DNA of 64,000 nucleotides from Pelomonas sp. Root1237 (GCF_001425055.1 NZ_LMDK01000012.1:248001-312000), one strand, 5' to 3'. Counted from the first letter of the stretch, positions 24,448 through 34,960 are shown. Numbers and translations are program-made. The notes: generated from the sequence alone by a model not told the origin.

Positions 24448-24525
24448 TTCGGAAGCTCCGTTTGTGTCTGGAAACGATAGGCCGGCACTCTAGAAGCGCT
24501 ATATGACGCTCGCGTGAATCGAAAA

Positions 24526-24536
24526 TGACAGTGTCA
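24526..24536. promoter_or_regulatory. short palindrome in the FAS1/pstS divergent region
   Basis: TGACA-G-TGTCA (24526-24536) is a perfect palindrome about 80 bases upstream of the FAS1 start and 140 before pstS. Its half-site resembles the TGTCA part of PhoB boxes but the inverted arrangement does not, so it is listed only as a candidate site. Confidence 0.25.
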
Positions 24537-24603
24537 CAAAGCGGTTCAGGCGGCTTCCCAGCCGGGCTTTGACGCGCTCCAATGGCCGGATCGATGACTG
24601 GGC

Positions 24604-24636
24604 AGTCACTCAATCGTCACATTCGATCCCTAGGAT
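24604..24636 (+). promoter_or_regulatory. Pho-box-like promoter of pstS
   Basis: GTCAC occurs at 24605-24609 and again at 24616-24620, an exact 11-base period as in the tandem GTCA half-sites of PhoB boxes. A -10-like TAGGAT follows at 24631-24636, so the box takes the -35 position as in PhoB-dependent promoters. The half-sites (CAGTCAC, CGTCACA) differ from the CTGTCAT consensus at one or two bases. Context before pstS, with phoB in the same cluster, supports the call. Confidence 0.6.
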
Positions 24637-24676
24637 GCCGGTCATCGTCAAACCCGCCCTGCGGAAGGTGTCTCAG

Positions 24677-25714
24677 ATGAAATTTGTCCAGGTCAGCAAG
24701 TCGCTCGCGATCGTCGTGAGTTTGTTCGGTGCCCAGGCGGCCCTTGCCCAGGACGTGACCGGCGCCGGCGCCACCTTTCCGGCGCCCATCTATGCCAAGT
24801 GGGCCGATGCCTACAACAAGGCCAGCGGCGCCCGCATCAACTACCAGTCGGTCGGCTCGGGTGCCGGCATCCGCCAGATCAAGGCCAAGACGGTCGACTT
24901 CGGCGCTTCCGACATGCCGCTGAAGGACGAGGAACTGGCCAAGGACGGCCTGCTGCAATTCCCCATGGTCATTGGTGGCGTCGTTCCCGTCGTCAACATC
25001 AAGGGCATCGCCCCGGGCCAGATCAAGCTGACCGGCGCCGTGCTGGCTGACATCTACCTCGGCAAAATCACCAAGTGGAACGACGCGGCCTTGACCGCGC
25101 TGAACCCAGGTGTCGCCTTGCCGGACGCCACCATCGCCCCCGTGGCGCGCGCCGACGGTTCGGGCACGACCTTCATCTTCACCAACTACCTGTCCAAGGT
25201 CAGCGAGGACTGGAAGAGCAAGGTCGGCGAAGGCACGACGGTCAAATGGCTGGCCGGTACGGCCGGCAAGGGCAACGAGGGCGTCGCCGCCTTCGTGCAG
25301 CGCCTGCCCAACTCCATCGGCTACGTCGAGTACGCCTATGTGAAGCAGAACAAGATGACCTACGTCCAGCTGAAGAACAAGGACGGCCAGTGGGTCAACC
25401 CGAGCGACGACGCCTTCAAGGCCGCCGCGGCCGGCGCCGACTGGAACAAGACCTTCTACCAGATCACGACCGACCAACCGGGCAAGACTGCCTGGCCGCT
25501 GACCAACCCGACCTACATCCTGATGTTCAAGTCGCAGGACAAGGCGGCGCAAGCCGGTGCCGCGCTGAAGTTCTTCGAATGGGCCTATGGCAACGGCGAC
25601 AAGATGGCCGACGACCTCGACTACGTGCCGCTGCCTGCCGCCGTGAAGGATCTGGTGCGCAAGCAGTGGGGCGAGATCAAGGACACGTCCGGCAAGGCGG
25701 TGGCCTACAAGTGA
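24677..25714 (+). CDS. pstS: phosphate ABC transporter, periplasmic binding protein
   Basis: 345 residues from ATG 24677, where a clean 24-residue signal peptide ([20 protein letters not shown], cut after ALA) starts; GGAAGG lies nine bases upstream. An in-frame ATG at 24635 would spoil the signal. Phosphate-binding motifs are present: [35 protein letters not shown] and [15 protein letters not shown]. PstS is the high-affinity periplasmic phosphate receptor for PstCAB. A hairpin after the stop probably makes pstS the most abundant product of the operon. Confidence 0.97.
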   Translation: MKFVQVSKSLAIVVSLFGAQAALAQDVTGAGATFPAPIYAKWADAYNKASGARINYQSVGSGAGIRQIKAKTVDFGASDMPLKDEELAKDGLLQFPMVIGGVVPVVNIKGIAPGQIKLTGAVLADIYLGKITKWNDAALTALNPGVALPDATIAPVARADGSGTTFIFTNYLSKVSEDWKSKVGEGTTVKWLAGTAGKGNEGVAAFVQRLPNSIGYVEYAYVKQNKMTYVQLKNKDGQWVNPSDDAFKAAAAGADWNKTFYQITTDQPGKTAWPLTNPTYILMFKSQDKAAQAGAALKFFEWAYGNGDKMADDLDYVPLPAAVKDLVRKQWGEIKDTSGKAVAYK

Positions 25715-25733
25715 TGCCCAGGCGCTGAACCTG

Positions 25734-25750
25734 GCCCGGCCTCGCCGGGC
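25734..25750 (+). terminator. attenuator hairpin between pstS and pstC
   Basis: GCCCGGC (25734-25740) and GCCGGGC (25744-25750) form a tight hairpin followed by TTCGTT, 19 bases after the pstS stop. It can protect pstS mRNA or end a share of transcripts before pstC. Confidence 0.5.
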
Positions 25751-25786
25751 TTCGTTACATCAGGCGCCTTTTCTCTCTCAGACCCC

Positions 25787-25799
25787 AGGAGGTTCCTTG
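25787..25799 (+). promoter_or_regulatory. ribosome binding site supporting a TTG start for pstC
   Basis: AGGAGG (25787-25792) is a perfect Shine-Dalgarno four bases before TTG 25797, while the first ATG in frame (25866) has none. This supports initiation at TTG and a 23-residue longer N-terminus. Confidence 0.6.
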
Positions 25800-26825
25800 G
25801 CAGCCATCCTTCCAGCCGGCAACGCAGGCGCTGATCGAAGCGAACGTCGCTCGCATACTTCACCGATGGAACCCAAACCCCAGCGCCGCCGCGTCGCTCC
25901 CTGGGCTGACGCGCTGTTCGCGGCCCTGTCGCAGGGTGCAGCGTGGCTGACGCTGCTGTTGATGGTCGGCATCATCGGTTCCCTCATCGTTACAGCGGCA
26001 CCGGCCCTCAAGGCCTTCGGACTAGGCTTCCTGACCAGCACGGAATGGGACCCGGTGCAGGAGAAGTTCGGCGGCCTGGTCATGATCTACGGCACGCTGG
26101 CCACATCGTTCATCGCCCTCGTCATCGCCGTGCCGGTCAGCTTTGGCATCGCCATCTTCCTGACCGAGCTGTCGCCCAGCTGGTTGAAGCGCCCCCTGGG
26201 CATCGCCATTGAGCTGCTGGCCGCCGTACCCTCCATCGTCTACGGCATGTGGGGCCTGCTGGTGTTTGGCCCCATCCTCGCCACCTTCGTACAGGAGCCG
26301 CTGCAGGCAGTGTTCGCCGGTGTGCCCTTCATCGGCTCGTTGTTCACGGGCCCGCCGGTGGGCATTGGCATCCTGTCGGCCGGCATCATCCTGGCGATCA
26401 TGATCATTCCCTTCATCGCCTCGGTGATGCGCGACGTCTTCGAGGTCACGCCGCCGATGTTGAAGGAAAGCGCCTACGGCCTGGGCGCGACGACCTGGGA
26501 GGTCGTCTCCCGCGTCGTGCTGCCGTACACCAAGACCGGGGTCGTCGGCGGCGTCATGCTGGGTCTCGGGCGTGCGCTCGGCGAGACGATGGCCGTCACC
26601 TTCGTCATCGGCAACATGACCCAGCTGAAATCGCTGTCGGTCTTCGAGGCAGCCAGCAGCATCACGTCGACGCTGGCCAACGAGTTCGCCGAAGCCGGCG
26701 AGGGCCTGCATCAGGCTTCTCTGATGTACCTCGGCCTTGTCCTCTTCCTGATCACGTTCGTTGTGTTGTCCATCTCCAAGCTGCTGTTGATGCGACTGAA
26801 AAAGAGTGAAGGGACACGCACATGA
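25797..26825 (+). CDS. pstC: phosphate ABC transporter permease PstC
   Basis: 342 residues if the TTG at 25797 is used, 319 from ATG 25866 ([17 protein letters not shown]). Six membrane segments are expected. The EAA loop of ABC permeases is seen in [20 protein letters not shown]. The TTG is favoured by a perfect ribosome site, yet the extra 23 residues are hydrophilic and unlike PstC, so the point stays open. With PstA it forms the membrane channel of the phosphate importer. The stop overlaps the pstA ATG by four bases. Confidence 0.93.
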   Translation: MAAILPAGNAGADRSERRSHTSPMEPKPQRRRVAPWADALFAALSQGAAWLTLLLMVGIIGSLIVTAAPALKAFGLGFLTSTEWDPVQEKFGGLVMIYGTLATSFIALVIAVPVSFGIAIFLTELSPSWLKRPLGIAIELLAAVPSIVYGMWGLLVFGPILATFVQEPLQAVFAGVPFIGSLFTGPPVGIGILSAGIILAIMIIPFIASVMRDVFEVTPPMLKESAYGLGATTWEVVSRVVLPYTKTGVVGGVMLGLGRALGETMAVTFVIGNMTQLKSLSVFEAASSITSTLANEFAEAGEGLHQASLMYLGLVLFLITFVVLSISKLLLMRLKKSEGTRT

Positions 26826-27685
26826 GCTCTACTCTTGACGCCCGCCGCCGGGCGATGCACCACAAACGCAAACGCACCAATGTCATCGCACTGGCGCTGT
26901 CCCTCAGCGCCATGGCTTTCGGCGTGTTCTGGCTGATCTGGATTCTGTTCGAGACCATCTATCTCGGCATCGGCGGCCTCAGCTGGGCGACCTTTTCGCA
27001 AATGACGCCGCCGCCGCAGGGCGAGGGCGGCGGCCTTGCGAATGCGCTGTTCGGATCCGTAATCATGGTTTCACTTGCCACGGCGATCGGTACGCCCGTC
27101 GGCATCCTGGCCGGCGTCTACCTCGCCGAATACGGCCAGAAGACCTGGCTAGGCAGTGCCGTGCGCTTCATCAACGACATCTTGCTCTCGGCTCCTTCAA
27201 TCGTGGTCGGCCTGTTCGTCTACGCGATTGTGGTGATCCGCTTCAAGTCCTTCTCCGGCTGGGCGGGTGTCTGTGCCTTGGCCATACTCGTCGTCCCGGT
27301 TGTGATCCGCACGACTGAGAACATGCTCAGCCTTGTGCCCAACGCGCTGCGCGAGGCTGCCTATGCGCTTGGCACGCCGAAATGGAAGGTGATCCTGTCG
27401 ATCACGCTGAAGGCTGCACAGGCAGGCGTGATCACTGGCGTGTTGCTCGCGTTGGCTCGAGTGTCGGGTGAGACCGCGCCCCTGCTCTTTACTGCACTCA
27501 ACAATCAGTTCTGGTCCACGGACTTGACGCGGCCGATGGCGAATCTGCCGAAGACGATTTACGACTTCGCAATGAACCCCGATCAGAACCGTCAACAGCT
27601 GGCCTGGGCCGGCGTCTTCCTGATCACCGTGGGCGTGCTGCTGCTGAACATCCTGGCCCGCGTGCTCTTCAAGAACAAACACTAA
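26822..27685 (+). CDS. pstA: phosphate ABC transporter permease PstA
   Basis: 287 residues with about six membrane helices; the first is about residues 20-45. The EAA loop reads [20 protein letters not shown], and [19 protein letters not shown] is the characteristic PstA segment after it. Start ATG overlaps the pstC stop (ATGA), implying coupled translation. pstB follows after 12 bases. Confidence 0.96.
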   Translation: MSSTLDARRRAMHHKRKRTNVIALALSLSAMAFGVFWLIWILFETIYLGIGGLSWATFSQMTPPPQGEGGGLANALFGSVIMVSLATAIGTPVGILAGVYLAEYGQKTWLGSAVRFINDILLSAPSIVVGLFVYAIVVIRFKSFSGWAGVCALAILVVPVVIRTTENMLSLVPNALREAAYALGTPKWKVILSITLKAAQAGVITGVLLALARVSGETAPLLFTALNNQFWSTDLTRPMANLPKTIYDFAMNPDQNRQQLAWAGVFLITVGVLLLNILARVLFKNKH

Positions 27686-27697
27686 GGATCCGATCTC

Positions 27698-28483
<786 letters not shown>

Positions 28484-28497
28484 TCAAGGAGGACGGT

Positions 28498-29205
28498 ATG
28501 GTGGACAAACATCTCTCGACCCAGTTCGATGCCGAGCTCAGCGGCATCTCGACCCGCGTGCTCGAAATGGGCGGCCTCGTGGAGGCCCAGGTGGCCCAGG
28601 CCGTGCAGGCGCTGGTGGACTTCAGCGCCGCATCGGCCGATGAAGTGCTGACCAAGGAAAGCCGCGTCAACACGATGGAAATCGAGATCGACCGCGATCT
28701 CTCGACCATCATCGCGCGCCGCCAGCCGACGGCCCGCGACCTGCGCCTGCTGATCGCCATCAGCAAGAGCATTGCCAACCTCGAGCGCGTCGGCGACGAG
28801 GCCGCGCGCATCGCGCGCACCGTGCAGCGCCTGGTGGCCAGCGGCGTGTCGAGCCGCATGCGCTTGCCGATGTCCGACCTGAGCTTCGAAGCCGAGCTCG
28901 CCACCACCCAGTTGCGCAAGTCGCTCGACGCCTTTGCGCGCCTGGACGTGGAGCGGGCGCTGGACGTGCTCAAGCACGACGACGAGATCGACAAGGAATT
29001 CGACGGCCTGCTGCGCAAGCTCATCACCTACATGATGGAAGACCCGCGCACCATCTCCTCGTCCATCGACCTTGTCTTCGTCGCCAAGGCGATCGAGCGC
29101 GTCGGTGACCATGCCAAGAACCTGGCCGAGGTCGTCATCTACGTCGTCAAGGGCCAGGACGTGCGACACAACTCGCCCGAGGCGGTTGAAACGATGGTGC
29201 GCTGA
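28498..29205 (+). CDS. phoU: phosphate signalling protein PhoU
   Basis: 235 residues, two repeated three-helix PhoU bundles. The metal/acidic motifs are in ESRVNTMEIEIDRD and, in the second half, HDDEIDKEFDGLLRKLITYM; ERVGDEAARIARTV and ERVGDHAKNLAEVV are the matching repeat ends. PhoU links the Pst transporter to PhoR and keeps the regulon off when phosphate is plentiful. phoB starts two bases after its stop. Confidence 0.96.
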   Translation: MVDKHLSTQFDAELSGISTRVLEMGGLVEAQVAQAVQALVDFSAASADEVLTKESRVNTMEIEIDRDLSTIIARRQPTARDLRLLIAISKSIANLERVGDEAARIARTVQRLVASGVSSRMRLPMSDLSFEAELATTQLRKSLDAFARLDVERALDVLKHDDEIDKEFDGLLRKLITYMMEDPRTISSSIDLVFVAKAIERVGDHAKNLAEVVIYVVKGQDVRHNSPEAVETMVR

Positions 29206-29207
29206 TC

Positions 29208-29909
29208 ATGAGCCGAGTCCTTGTTGTTGAAGACGAATCGGCGATTGCTGAGCTGATTTCCATCAACCTGCGCCATGCCGGTTTCGAGGTGACGATCGCC
29301 GGCAGTGCCACGCAGGCTCAGTACGAAGTGGACCGCGTGCTGCCCGATCTGGTGGTGCTGGACTGGATGCTGCCCGGCCAGAGCGGCGTGGCCCTGGCTC
29401 GCCAGTGGCGCGGCGTGGCCCGCACCAAGGAGCTGCCCGTCATCATGCTGACGGCGCGCGCCGAGGAGGGCGACAAGATCGCCGGCCTCGACGCGGGTGC
29501 CGACGACTACATCACCAAGCCCTTCTCAACGAATGAGCTGCTGGCGCGCATCCGTGCAGTGCTGCGCCGCAAGGCGCCCGAGGCGCTGGACAGCGCGGTC
29601 GAGGTTGGCCCGCTGCTGCTGGACCCGGGCACGCGCCGCGTCAGCCGTGAGGGCAATGAGGTCAAGCTCGGCCCCACTGAATTCCGCCTGCTGCACTTCC
29701 TGATGACCCATCCGGAACGTGTGCACAGCCGCTCGCAGCTGCTGGACCGCGTCTGGGGCGACCATGTCTTCATCGAGGAACGCACCATCGACGTCCACGT
29801 CAAGCGCCTGCGCGAAGCATTGGAGCGCGTGCAATGCGCGCGCATGATCGAGACCGTCCGCGGTGCCGGTTACCGACTGACCCAACAGAGCAGCGCGCTG
29901 TCAGCATGA
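29208..29909 (+). CDS. phoB: phosphate regulon response regulator PhoB
   Basis: 233 residues, OmpR family. The receiver has phosphoacceptor D52 in VVLDWMLPGQSG, T in MLTARAEE and K in DDYITKPFSTNELLARI. The C-terminal winged helix contains LGPTEFRLLHFLMTHPERVH and RTIDVHVKRLREAL. PhoB activates Pho-box promoters under phosphate limitation, presumably including the one in front of pstS here. Unlike the usual tight phoBR pair, a 95-base repeat separates it from phoR. Confidence 0.96.
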   Translation: MSRVLVVEDESAIAELISINLRHAGFEVTIAGSATQAQYEVDRVLPDLVVLDWMLPGQSGVALARQWRGVARTKELPVIMLTARAEEGDKIAGLDAGADDYITKPFSTNELLARIRAVLRRKAPEALDSAVEVGPLLLDPGTRRVSREGNEVKLGPTEFRLLHFLMTHPERVHSRSQLLDRVWGDHVFIEERTIDVHVKRLREALERVQCARMIETVRGAGYRLTQQSSALSA

Positions 29910-29934
29910 GCCTCTCGTCCAAGGCATACCTTGG

Positions 29935-30029
29935 CCGGTCCCCCGAGGGGACGGCGATGCTTGCCGGATTGACCGGCAAGCACATCGCCAGCGCGGGCCG
30001 GCTAGGGAGCGGCCCGGCGCTCGGCCCGC
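29935..30029. repeat. 95-base structured intergenic repeat, copy 2
   Basis: About 90% identical to 23828-23923, with the same three hairpins (GTCCCC/GGGGAC, GCTTGCCGG/CCGGCAAGC around ATTGA, GGGCCG/CGGCCC with changed loops). It occupies most of the 145-base phoB-phoR gap and so would be transcribed inside the operon, where it could alter mRNA stability or phoR dosage. Confidence 0.75.
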
Positions 30030-30054
30030 AAGCAACTGAGATGTACCTCGCTAC

Positions 30055-31422
30055 ATGACCTGGTTATTGCCCCGACTGCTGATGGCCCTCGTGGCCGCAT
30101 TGATCGGGTTTGTCATTGGCGTGGTGGTTCGTACGACGACTGGCATCGACAGCCTGGGCCTTGGCATCGGTGTCGTCAGCGGCGTCGTGCTGACCCTGCT
30201 GGTCGACGCGGTGCGGGGCCATCGCCTGCTGAGCTGGCTGCGCGGCAACCAGCTCGAGAATGCGCCGCGCGACACCGGTTTGTGGGGCGAGGTCGGCTAC
30301 CGCATCGAGCGCGCCGTGCGCGACCGCGATCGCAGCGTGGCGCGCGCCCGGCTGGAACTGGAGCAGTTCCTGTCCGCCATCGAGGCTTCGCCCAATGGCG
30401 TGCTGATGCTGGACCCGCAGGAGCAGATCGTCTGGTGCAACCGCGTTGCGGCCGACCATTTCTCGCTGGACCCGCAGCGCGACCTGCGCCAGCGCATTAC
30501 CAATCTCGTGCGTGCGCCGGCCTTCGTCGCCTACCTGCAGGCCGGCAACTTTGCCGAATCCCTGGTGCTGGGCAATGGCCGCGGGCCGGGCACGCTGTCC
30601 ATCATCGTGCGCGAATACGGCGAGGGCATGCGCCTGGTGTTGTCGCTGGACGTCACCGAACGCGTGCGCTCCGAAGCCATGCGGCGCGACTTCGTCGCCA
30701 ATGTGTCGCACGAGATCCGCACGCCGCTGACCGTGCTGTCCGGTTTCATCGAGACCATGCACTCGCTGCCGCTGACGGCTGTCGAGCGCGAACGCGTGCT
30801 GGTGCTGATGAACCAGCAGACCCAGCGCATGCAGACCCTCGTGGCCGACCTGCTGACGCTGGCCCAGCTCGAAGGCAGTCCGCGCCCCGCGCCGGACCGC
30901 TGGGTGGGCCTGGATGGCCTGCTGCTGCGCATTGCCGCGGATGCCGAGGTGCTGTCGGCCGGGCGGCATCAATTGCACCTGAGGCCGGAGACCAACGTTG
31001 AGCTGGCCGGCATCGAGAGCGAGCTGCTCAGCGCCATCGCCAACCTCGTGACCAACGCCGTGCGCTACACGCCGGACAGCGGCGAGGTCGAGGTGGCCTG
31101 GCGGCTGCTCGAAGGCGGCAACGGCGAGCTGACCGTCATCGACACCGGCCTGGGTATTTCGCGCGAGCACATTCCGCGCCTGACCGAGCGCTTCTACCGC
31201 GTCGACGGCAGCCGCTCGCGCGAGACCGGTGGCACGGGCCTGGGCCTGTCCATCGTCAAGCATGTCATGCAGCGCCACGGCGGCGAGCTGATGATCCAGA
31301 GCGACGTTGGCAAGGGCTCGCGCTTTCGTCTCGTCTTCCCGGCCGCGCGCGTGCGCCAGGCCAGCGATTCGGCGCTGGGCGATGAGGCGGCTTTCAACGC
31401 AGCAGCCCTGTCAGATCATTGA
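30055..31422 (+). CDS. phoR: phosphate regulon sensor histidine kinase PhoR
   Basis: 455 residues. Two membrane segments lie near the N-terminus (about 4-24 and 30-50). A PAS domain follows (AIEASPNGVLMLDPQEQIVW), then the HisKA domain with H219 in FVANVSHEIRTPLTV and the ATPase domain with N box AIANLVTNAVRYTP, G1 VIDTGLGIS and G2 TGGTGLGLSIVKHV. This is the PhoR layout without a periplasmic sensor: it reads phosphate through PstSCAB-PhoU. The ATG lies 145 bases beyond phoB. The final seven bases overlap, tail to tail, the glycosyltransferase gene. Confidence 0.95.
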   Translation: MTWLLPRLLMALVAALIGFVIGVVVRTTTGIDSLGLGIGVVSGVVLTLLVDAVRGHRLLSWLRGNQLENAPRDTGLWGEVGYRIERAVRDRDRSVARARLELEQFLSAIEASPNGVLMLDPQEQIVWCNRVAADHFSLDPQRDLRQRITNLVRAPAFVAYLQAGNFAESLVLGNGRGPGTLSIIVREYGEGMRLVLSLDVTERVRSEAMRRDFVANVSHEIRTPLTVLSGFIETMHSLPLTAVERERVLVLMNQQTQRMQTLVADLLTLAQLEGSPRPAPDRWVGLDGLLLRIAADAEVLSAGRHQLHLRPETNVELAGIESELLSAIANLVTNAVRYTPDSGEVEVAWRLLEGGNGELTVIDTGLGISREHIPRLTERFYRVDGSRSRETGGTGLGLSIVKHVMQRHGGELMIQSDVGKGSRFRLVFPAARVRQASDSALGDEAAFNAAALSDH

Positions 31423-33086
31423 CGCTTCAAGAGGACCAGGCCGGCGCTGCCGCTGCGGTCCGTCGGTCGCTTCACCTGCGCAACGACCTGCCAGCCCTTG
31501 GGCGTCGGCTGGCCCGCGCTGATCACGGCGTGACTGCATCCTGATGCATTCAGGGGCCCGCGGCCTTTCACCTGCCAGCCGCCATGCCATTCCAGTGCCG
31601 CCAGCGTGGCGAGGTTCTGGCCCGTTGCGGCCAGGCAATTGGCATCGGCGGGCATGCGCGTCTTCAGCCGAGCCACCAGCGGCGCCAGGCTGCGCGCGTA
31701 GTCCAGCGGCGGCAGCAGCAGGCTCATGACGAGCAGCCAGCCCAGCGCCACGCCGCCGGCCGGCAGGGCCAGGCTCTTCCATAGCGCATGGCGATGGCGG
31801 GCTGTGCGCCAGCGCACCAGGGCCAGCCAGGACAGCGTCGCGGCGATGGCAAACAGCAGGGCCAGCGGGCTGAAGTGCGGCTCGAAGCCCTCGGCCAGCC
31901 GACGCAGATTGGCCATGGGCCGTGCCGGCCAACCGGTGTGCATGGACACGTAGTACAGCCAGCCGAACAGCGCCACCGCCGAAAAGATGAACACGCAGAA
32001 CCAGTCCACTGCTGCCGAGACGCTGCGGCGCAGTGTGGGCAGCGCGAAGGCGGCCAGGATGGCCAGCGACGGCAAAGCCAGCAGCAGCGCCCGCTCGGAA
32101 GCGTCCATCAGAATGCAAGTGATCAGCGGCACCAGCAGTGCAATGGCGGGCACCGTGATGTGGCGGCGCAGGCCGTGGCGGCGCCAGCGCCACAGCGTCC
32201 ACAAGGCCAGGGGCCCCGACGGCCAGCAGAACCAGGCCAGCAGGCTCAGCAACGAGGCGAACTGGATGCCGGGCAGGACACGCCAGGCCCAGCCATTGAA
32301 GACCCAGGCCGCCAGGACCGCCAGCGTCAGCGAGGCCAGCAGCCAGACCCGTTGGGCCTTGGCCTCGTCATGGCTGGAGCGGTGGTTCAGCAGCAGGCCG
32401 AGCAGGCCGAGGGCGCAAGCCACGGCGGGGGCACCGCTGGCGGCCAGCACGGGCAGGGCGAGCAGGATGGCGACCCGCGCACGGCCTCGCTTGAATGGTG
32501 CCGCGGCCAGGCCGTAAAGGTAGACCGAGACAGCCAGCAATTGCATCAGCTCGGGCGTCGTCTCATGGCCGAGCTGCAGCAGGCCGAGCGACGCCATCAG
32601 GGCAAGCAGGGCACCATCGGCCAAGGCCCGGGCGTAGTCGACGGCCTGTGCTTCGCCGCCGAAGGCAAAGGCCACCGGTTGGGCAGCCTCCGTGCGGGCG
32701 AGATGAAAGCAGGTGTACCAGACCGCCACCAACACGCCGACCAGCACAAAGGCATAAGGCAGGCGGGCGGCGACCGGTGCGTCCAGGAAGGGCAGGGCCT
32801 TGATGGCCAGCGCGCCCAGCCAGTAGGGCAAGGGGCCGCCCTCGGCCGGAATGCCGGCGATCGCCGGCTGCCACCAGGGCGCGTGGCCCTGGGCGATGCT
32901 GGCCATGAAACCGAAGCTGCTCAAGTCGGCATTGCGCCAGGGGTCGCGGCCGAACAGGCCGGGCAGCACATAGGCCGCGCACAGCAGCAGCAGGGCCAGG
33001 CGCGGCAGGCGCTCGACGCCGCGCTCGGCGACGATGGCGGGGGTGGGGAGATTCACGCGCTTAAGTTCGATGAAACCGGCCGGCAT
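31416..33086 (-). CDS. GT39/ArnT-like membrane glycosyltransferase
   Basis: 556 residues with about eleven hydrophobic helices and a C-terminal soluble domain of roughly 90 residues. The N-terminal region LLLCAAYVLPGLFGRDPWRN contains the acidic pair position (GRDPWRNAD) used by polyprenyl-phosphate-dependent GT-C enzymes such as PMT and ArnT. Those transfer a sugar from a lipid carrier to protein or lipid A on the outer face of the inner membrane. Acceptor and sugar are unknown. It overlaps phoR by seven bases tail to tail; no LPS genes lie nearby. ATG 33086 is the first in frame; the exact start is uncertain because no good ribosome site precedes it. Confidence 0.75.
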   Translation of the reverse strand: MPAGFIELKRVNLPTPAIVAERGVERLPRLALLLLCAAYVLPGLFGRDPWRNADLSSFGFMASIAQGHAPWWQPAIAGIPAEGGPLPYWLGALAIKALPFLDAPVAARLPYAFVLVGVLVAVWYTCFHLARTEAAQPVAFAFGGEAQAVDYARALADGALLALMASLGLLQLGHETTPELMQLLAVSVYLYGLAAAPFKRGRARVAILLALPVLAASGAPAVACALGLLGLLLNHRSSHDEAKAQRVWLLASLTLAVLAAWVFNGWAWRVLPGIQFASLLSLLAWFCWPSGPLALWTLWRWRRHGLRRHITVPAIALLVPLITCILMDASERALLLALPSLAILAAFALPTLRRSVSAAVDWFCVFIFSAVALFGWLYYVSMHTGWPARPMANLRRLAEGFEPHFSPLALLFAIAATLSWLALVRWRTARHRHALWKSLALPAGGVALGWLLVMSLLLPPLDYARSLAPLVARLKTRMPADANCLAATGQNLATLAALEWHGGWQVKGRGPLNASGCSHAVISAGQPTPKGWQVVAQVKRPTDRSGSAGLVLLKRQ

Positions 33087-33119
33087 GATGCCGTCAAACG
33101 GCGGTCAAAAATGAAAAAT

Positions 33120-33135
33120 GGCAGCCCATGCTGCC
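33120..33135 (-). terminator. second hairpin downstream of rpmE2
   Basis: GGCAGC-CCAT-GCTGCC (33120-33135), read on the minus strand, is followed by ATTTTTCATTTTT. It is a back-up terminator after 33174-33197, just upstream of the glycosyltransferase start. Confidence 0.6.
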
Positions 33136-33173
33136 AAATGAGAAAAGGGCAGCGCGAATGCCGCGGCAAAACA

Positions 33174-33197
33174 AAAGGGCAGCCTGAGCTGCCCTTT
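33174..33197 (-). terminator. terminator of rpmE2
   Basis: On the minus strand AAAGGGCAGC-TCAG-GCTGCCCTTT is followed by TGTTTTG, 34 bases past the rpmE2 stop. Perfect 10-base stem. Confidence 0.8.
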
Positions 33198-33230
33198 GGT
33201 CGTTGGCGCGGCGAAACGCCGCCAAACCGA

Positions 33231-33482
33231 TTACTTCTTGAGGTGCGAGAACTTGTTGCGGAACTTCTCGACGCGGCCGCCGAGGTTGTCGATGCTCTTT
33301 TGCGTACCCGTGTAGAAGGGGTGCGACTCGCTGGTGGTTTCCAGCTTCACCAGCGGCAGCTTCTTGCCGTCCAGCTCGATCATTTCCTTGGTCTGGACGG
33401 TGGAACGCGTCACGAACTGGAAACCGTTGGACTGGTCGACGAACACGACGTCGCGGTAGTTGGGGTGAATGCCGTCTTTCAT
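33231..33482 (-). CDS. rpmE2: 50S ribosomal protein L31 type B
   Basis: 83 residues. The start [20 protein letters not shown] and [20 protein letters not shown] are typical of type B L31. The zinc-binding CxxC motifs of type A are absent, so it is the zinc-independent form that can replace L31A under zinc limitation. No Zur-like operator was recognised upstream. GAGGTTCCC precedes the ATG. It is the last gene before a tandem terminator pair and is followed upstream by rho on the same strand. Confidence 0.95.
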   Translation of the reverse strand: MKDGIHPNYRDVVFVDQSNGFQFVTRSTVQTKEMIELDGKKLPLVKLETTSESHPFYTGTQKSIDNLGGRVEKFRNKFSHLKK

Positions 33483-33617
33483 GGGAACCTCTTGGCTAGG
33501 TCGGGAGCCACGCCGACGATGTCAATCGCTGGTCGGCGCACTTTCCGGGGGTGTCTGGGCGGAAAACCCGCGATTGTAGCGGGCTTCCCTGCGGTTTGGC
33601 TAGTTCGGGCTGAAAGT

Positions 33618-33680
33618 GCCCGCGCATGCGAGACATGCGCGGGCGTTTGACGGGCGTCGGACAGGACGCAGGTCCTGTCC
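33618..33680 (-). terminator. paired hairpins downstream of rho
   Basis: GCCCGCGCATG (33618-33628) pairs with CATGCGCGGGC (33634-33644), and GGACAGGAC (33659-33667) pairs with GTCCTGTCC (33672-33680). Both lie just after the rho stop (33695, minus strand). T runs are poor, so these may protect the 3' end rather than act alone as terminators. Confidence 0.5.
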
Positions 33681-33694
33681 TCGGTCCCGTCTCA

Positions 33695-34960
33695 CTACCC
33701 GCCGCGCCGCATCATGTCGAAGAAGTCATGATTGTTCTTCGACGCCTTCATCTTCTCGAGGATGAACTCCATCGCCTCGATCTCGTCCATGTTGTAGAGC
33801 AGCTTGCGCAGGATCCAGCTCTTTTGCAGGATCTCGGGCTTGAGCAGCAATTCCTCGCGGCGCGTGCCGGACTTGTTGATCAGCAGCGAAGGGTAGACGC
33901 GCTTCTCGGCCATGCGGCGATCCAGGTGGATTTCGCAGTTGCCGGTGCCCTTGAACTCTTCGTAGATCACCTCGTCCATCTTGGAGCCGGTGTCGATCAG
34001 CGCGGTACCGATGATGGTCAGCGAGCCGCCTTCCTCGATGTTGCGCGCTGCGCCGAAGAAGCGCTTGGGGCGCTGCAGAGCATTGGCGTCCACGCCGCCG
34101 GTCAGCACCTTGCCGGAGCTGGGCAGCACGTTGTTGTAGGCACGGGCCAGGCGGGTGATCGAGTCCAGCAGGATGATCACGTCCTTCTTGAGCTCCACCA
34201 GGCGCTTGGCGCGCTCGATGACCATCTCGGCCACCTGCACGTGGCGGGCGGCCGGTTCGTCGAAGGTGGAGCTGATGACCTCGCCGCGCACGGTGCGGAT
34301 CATCTCGGTCACTTCCTCGGGGCGCTCGTCGACGAGCAGCACGATGAGGTGGCAGTCCGGATGGTTGGCCACCAGCGCATGCGCCAGGCTCTTCATCATC
34401 TCGGTCTTGCCCGTCTTGGGCTGGGACACGATGAGGGCGCGCTGGCCTTTGCCGATGGGCGCCACCAGGTCGATGATGCGACCGGTGATGTTCTCTTCGC
34501 CCTTGAAGGCTTCACGCTCGAGCTTGAACTGCTCCTTGGGGAACAAGGGAGTCAGGTTCTCGAACATGATCTTGTTCTTGCTCTCCTCCGGCGTCTGGTT
34601 GTTGACGCGGTCAACCTTGACCAGAGCAAAGTAGCGTTCGCCATCCTTGGGCACGCGCACTTCGCCTTCCACCAGGTCACCGGTGTGCAGGTTGAAGCGG
34701 CGGATCTGGCTGGGCGACAGGTAGATGTCGTCCGTGGAGGCCATGTAGCTGGCCTCGATCGAGCGCAGGAAGCCGAAGCCGTCGGGGAGCACTTCGAGCA
34801 CGCCATCGCCGAAGACCTGCTCGCCAGCCTTGGCGCGCTTCTTCATGATGGCGAACATCAGCTCCTGCTTGCGCAGGCGCGTGACGTTGTCGATCTCCAG
34901 CGCCTCGCCCATCTCGATGAGGGCGGAAACGTGGAGCGCTTTGAGTTCGGAAAGATGCAT
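33695..34960 (-). CDS. rho: transcription termination factor Rho
   Basis: 421 residues from ATG 34960 ([20 protein letters not shown]), the standard Rho start; an upstream ATG at 34996 is less likely. The N-terminal RNA-binding domain includes [20 protein letters not shown]; the ATPase has P-loop QPKTGKT and Walker [14 protein letters not shown], with the Q loop region [20 protein letters not shown]. Rho is a hexameric RNA translocase that ends untranslated transcripts. trxA lies upstream on the same strand, as in E. coli and most proteobacteria. The long leader (about 200 bases) may be autoregulated. Confidence 0.97.
   Translation of the reverse strand: MHLSELKALHVSALIEMGEALEIDNVTRLRKQELMFAIMKKRAKAGEQVFGDGVLEVLPDGFGFLRSIEASYMASTDDIYLSPSQIRRFNLHTGDLVEGEVRVPKDGERYFALVKVDRVNNQTPEESKNKIMFENLTPLFPKEQFKLEREAFKGEENITGRIIDLVAPIGKGQRALIVSQPKTGKTEMMKSLAHALVANHPDCHLIVLLVDERPEEVTEMIRTVRGEVISSTFDEPAARHVQVAEMVIERAKRLVELKKDVIILLDSITRLARAYNNVLPSSGKVLTGGVDANALQRPKRFFGAARNIEEGGSLTIIGTALIDTGSKMDEVIYEEFKGTGNCEIHLDRRMAEKRVYPSLLINKSGTRREELLLKPEILQKSWILRKLLYNMDEIEAMEFILEKMKASKNNHDFFDMMRRGG

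Noticed and set aside
31788..33650. 620-codon open frame opposite the glycosyltransferase and rpmE2
   Set aside because: It runs through two genes and their terminators, is Gln/Arg/Gly-rich and has no domain; the membrane glycosyltransferase reading has coherent hydrophobic helices.
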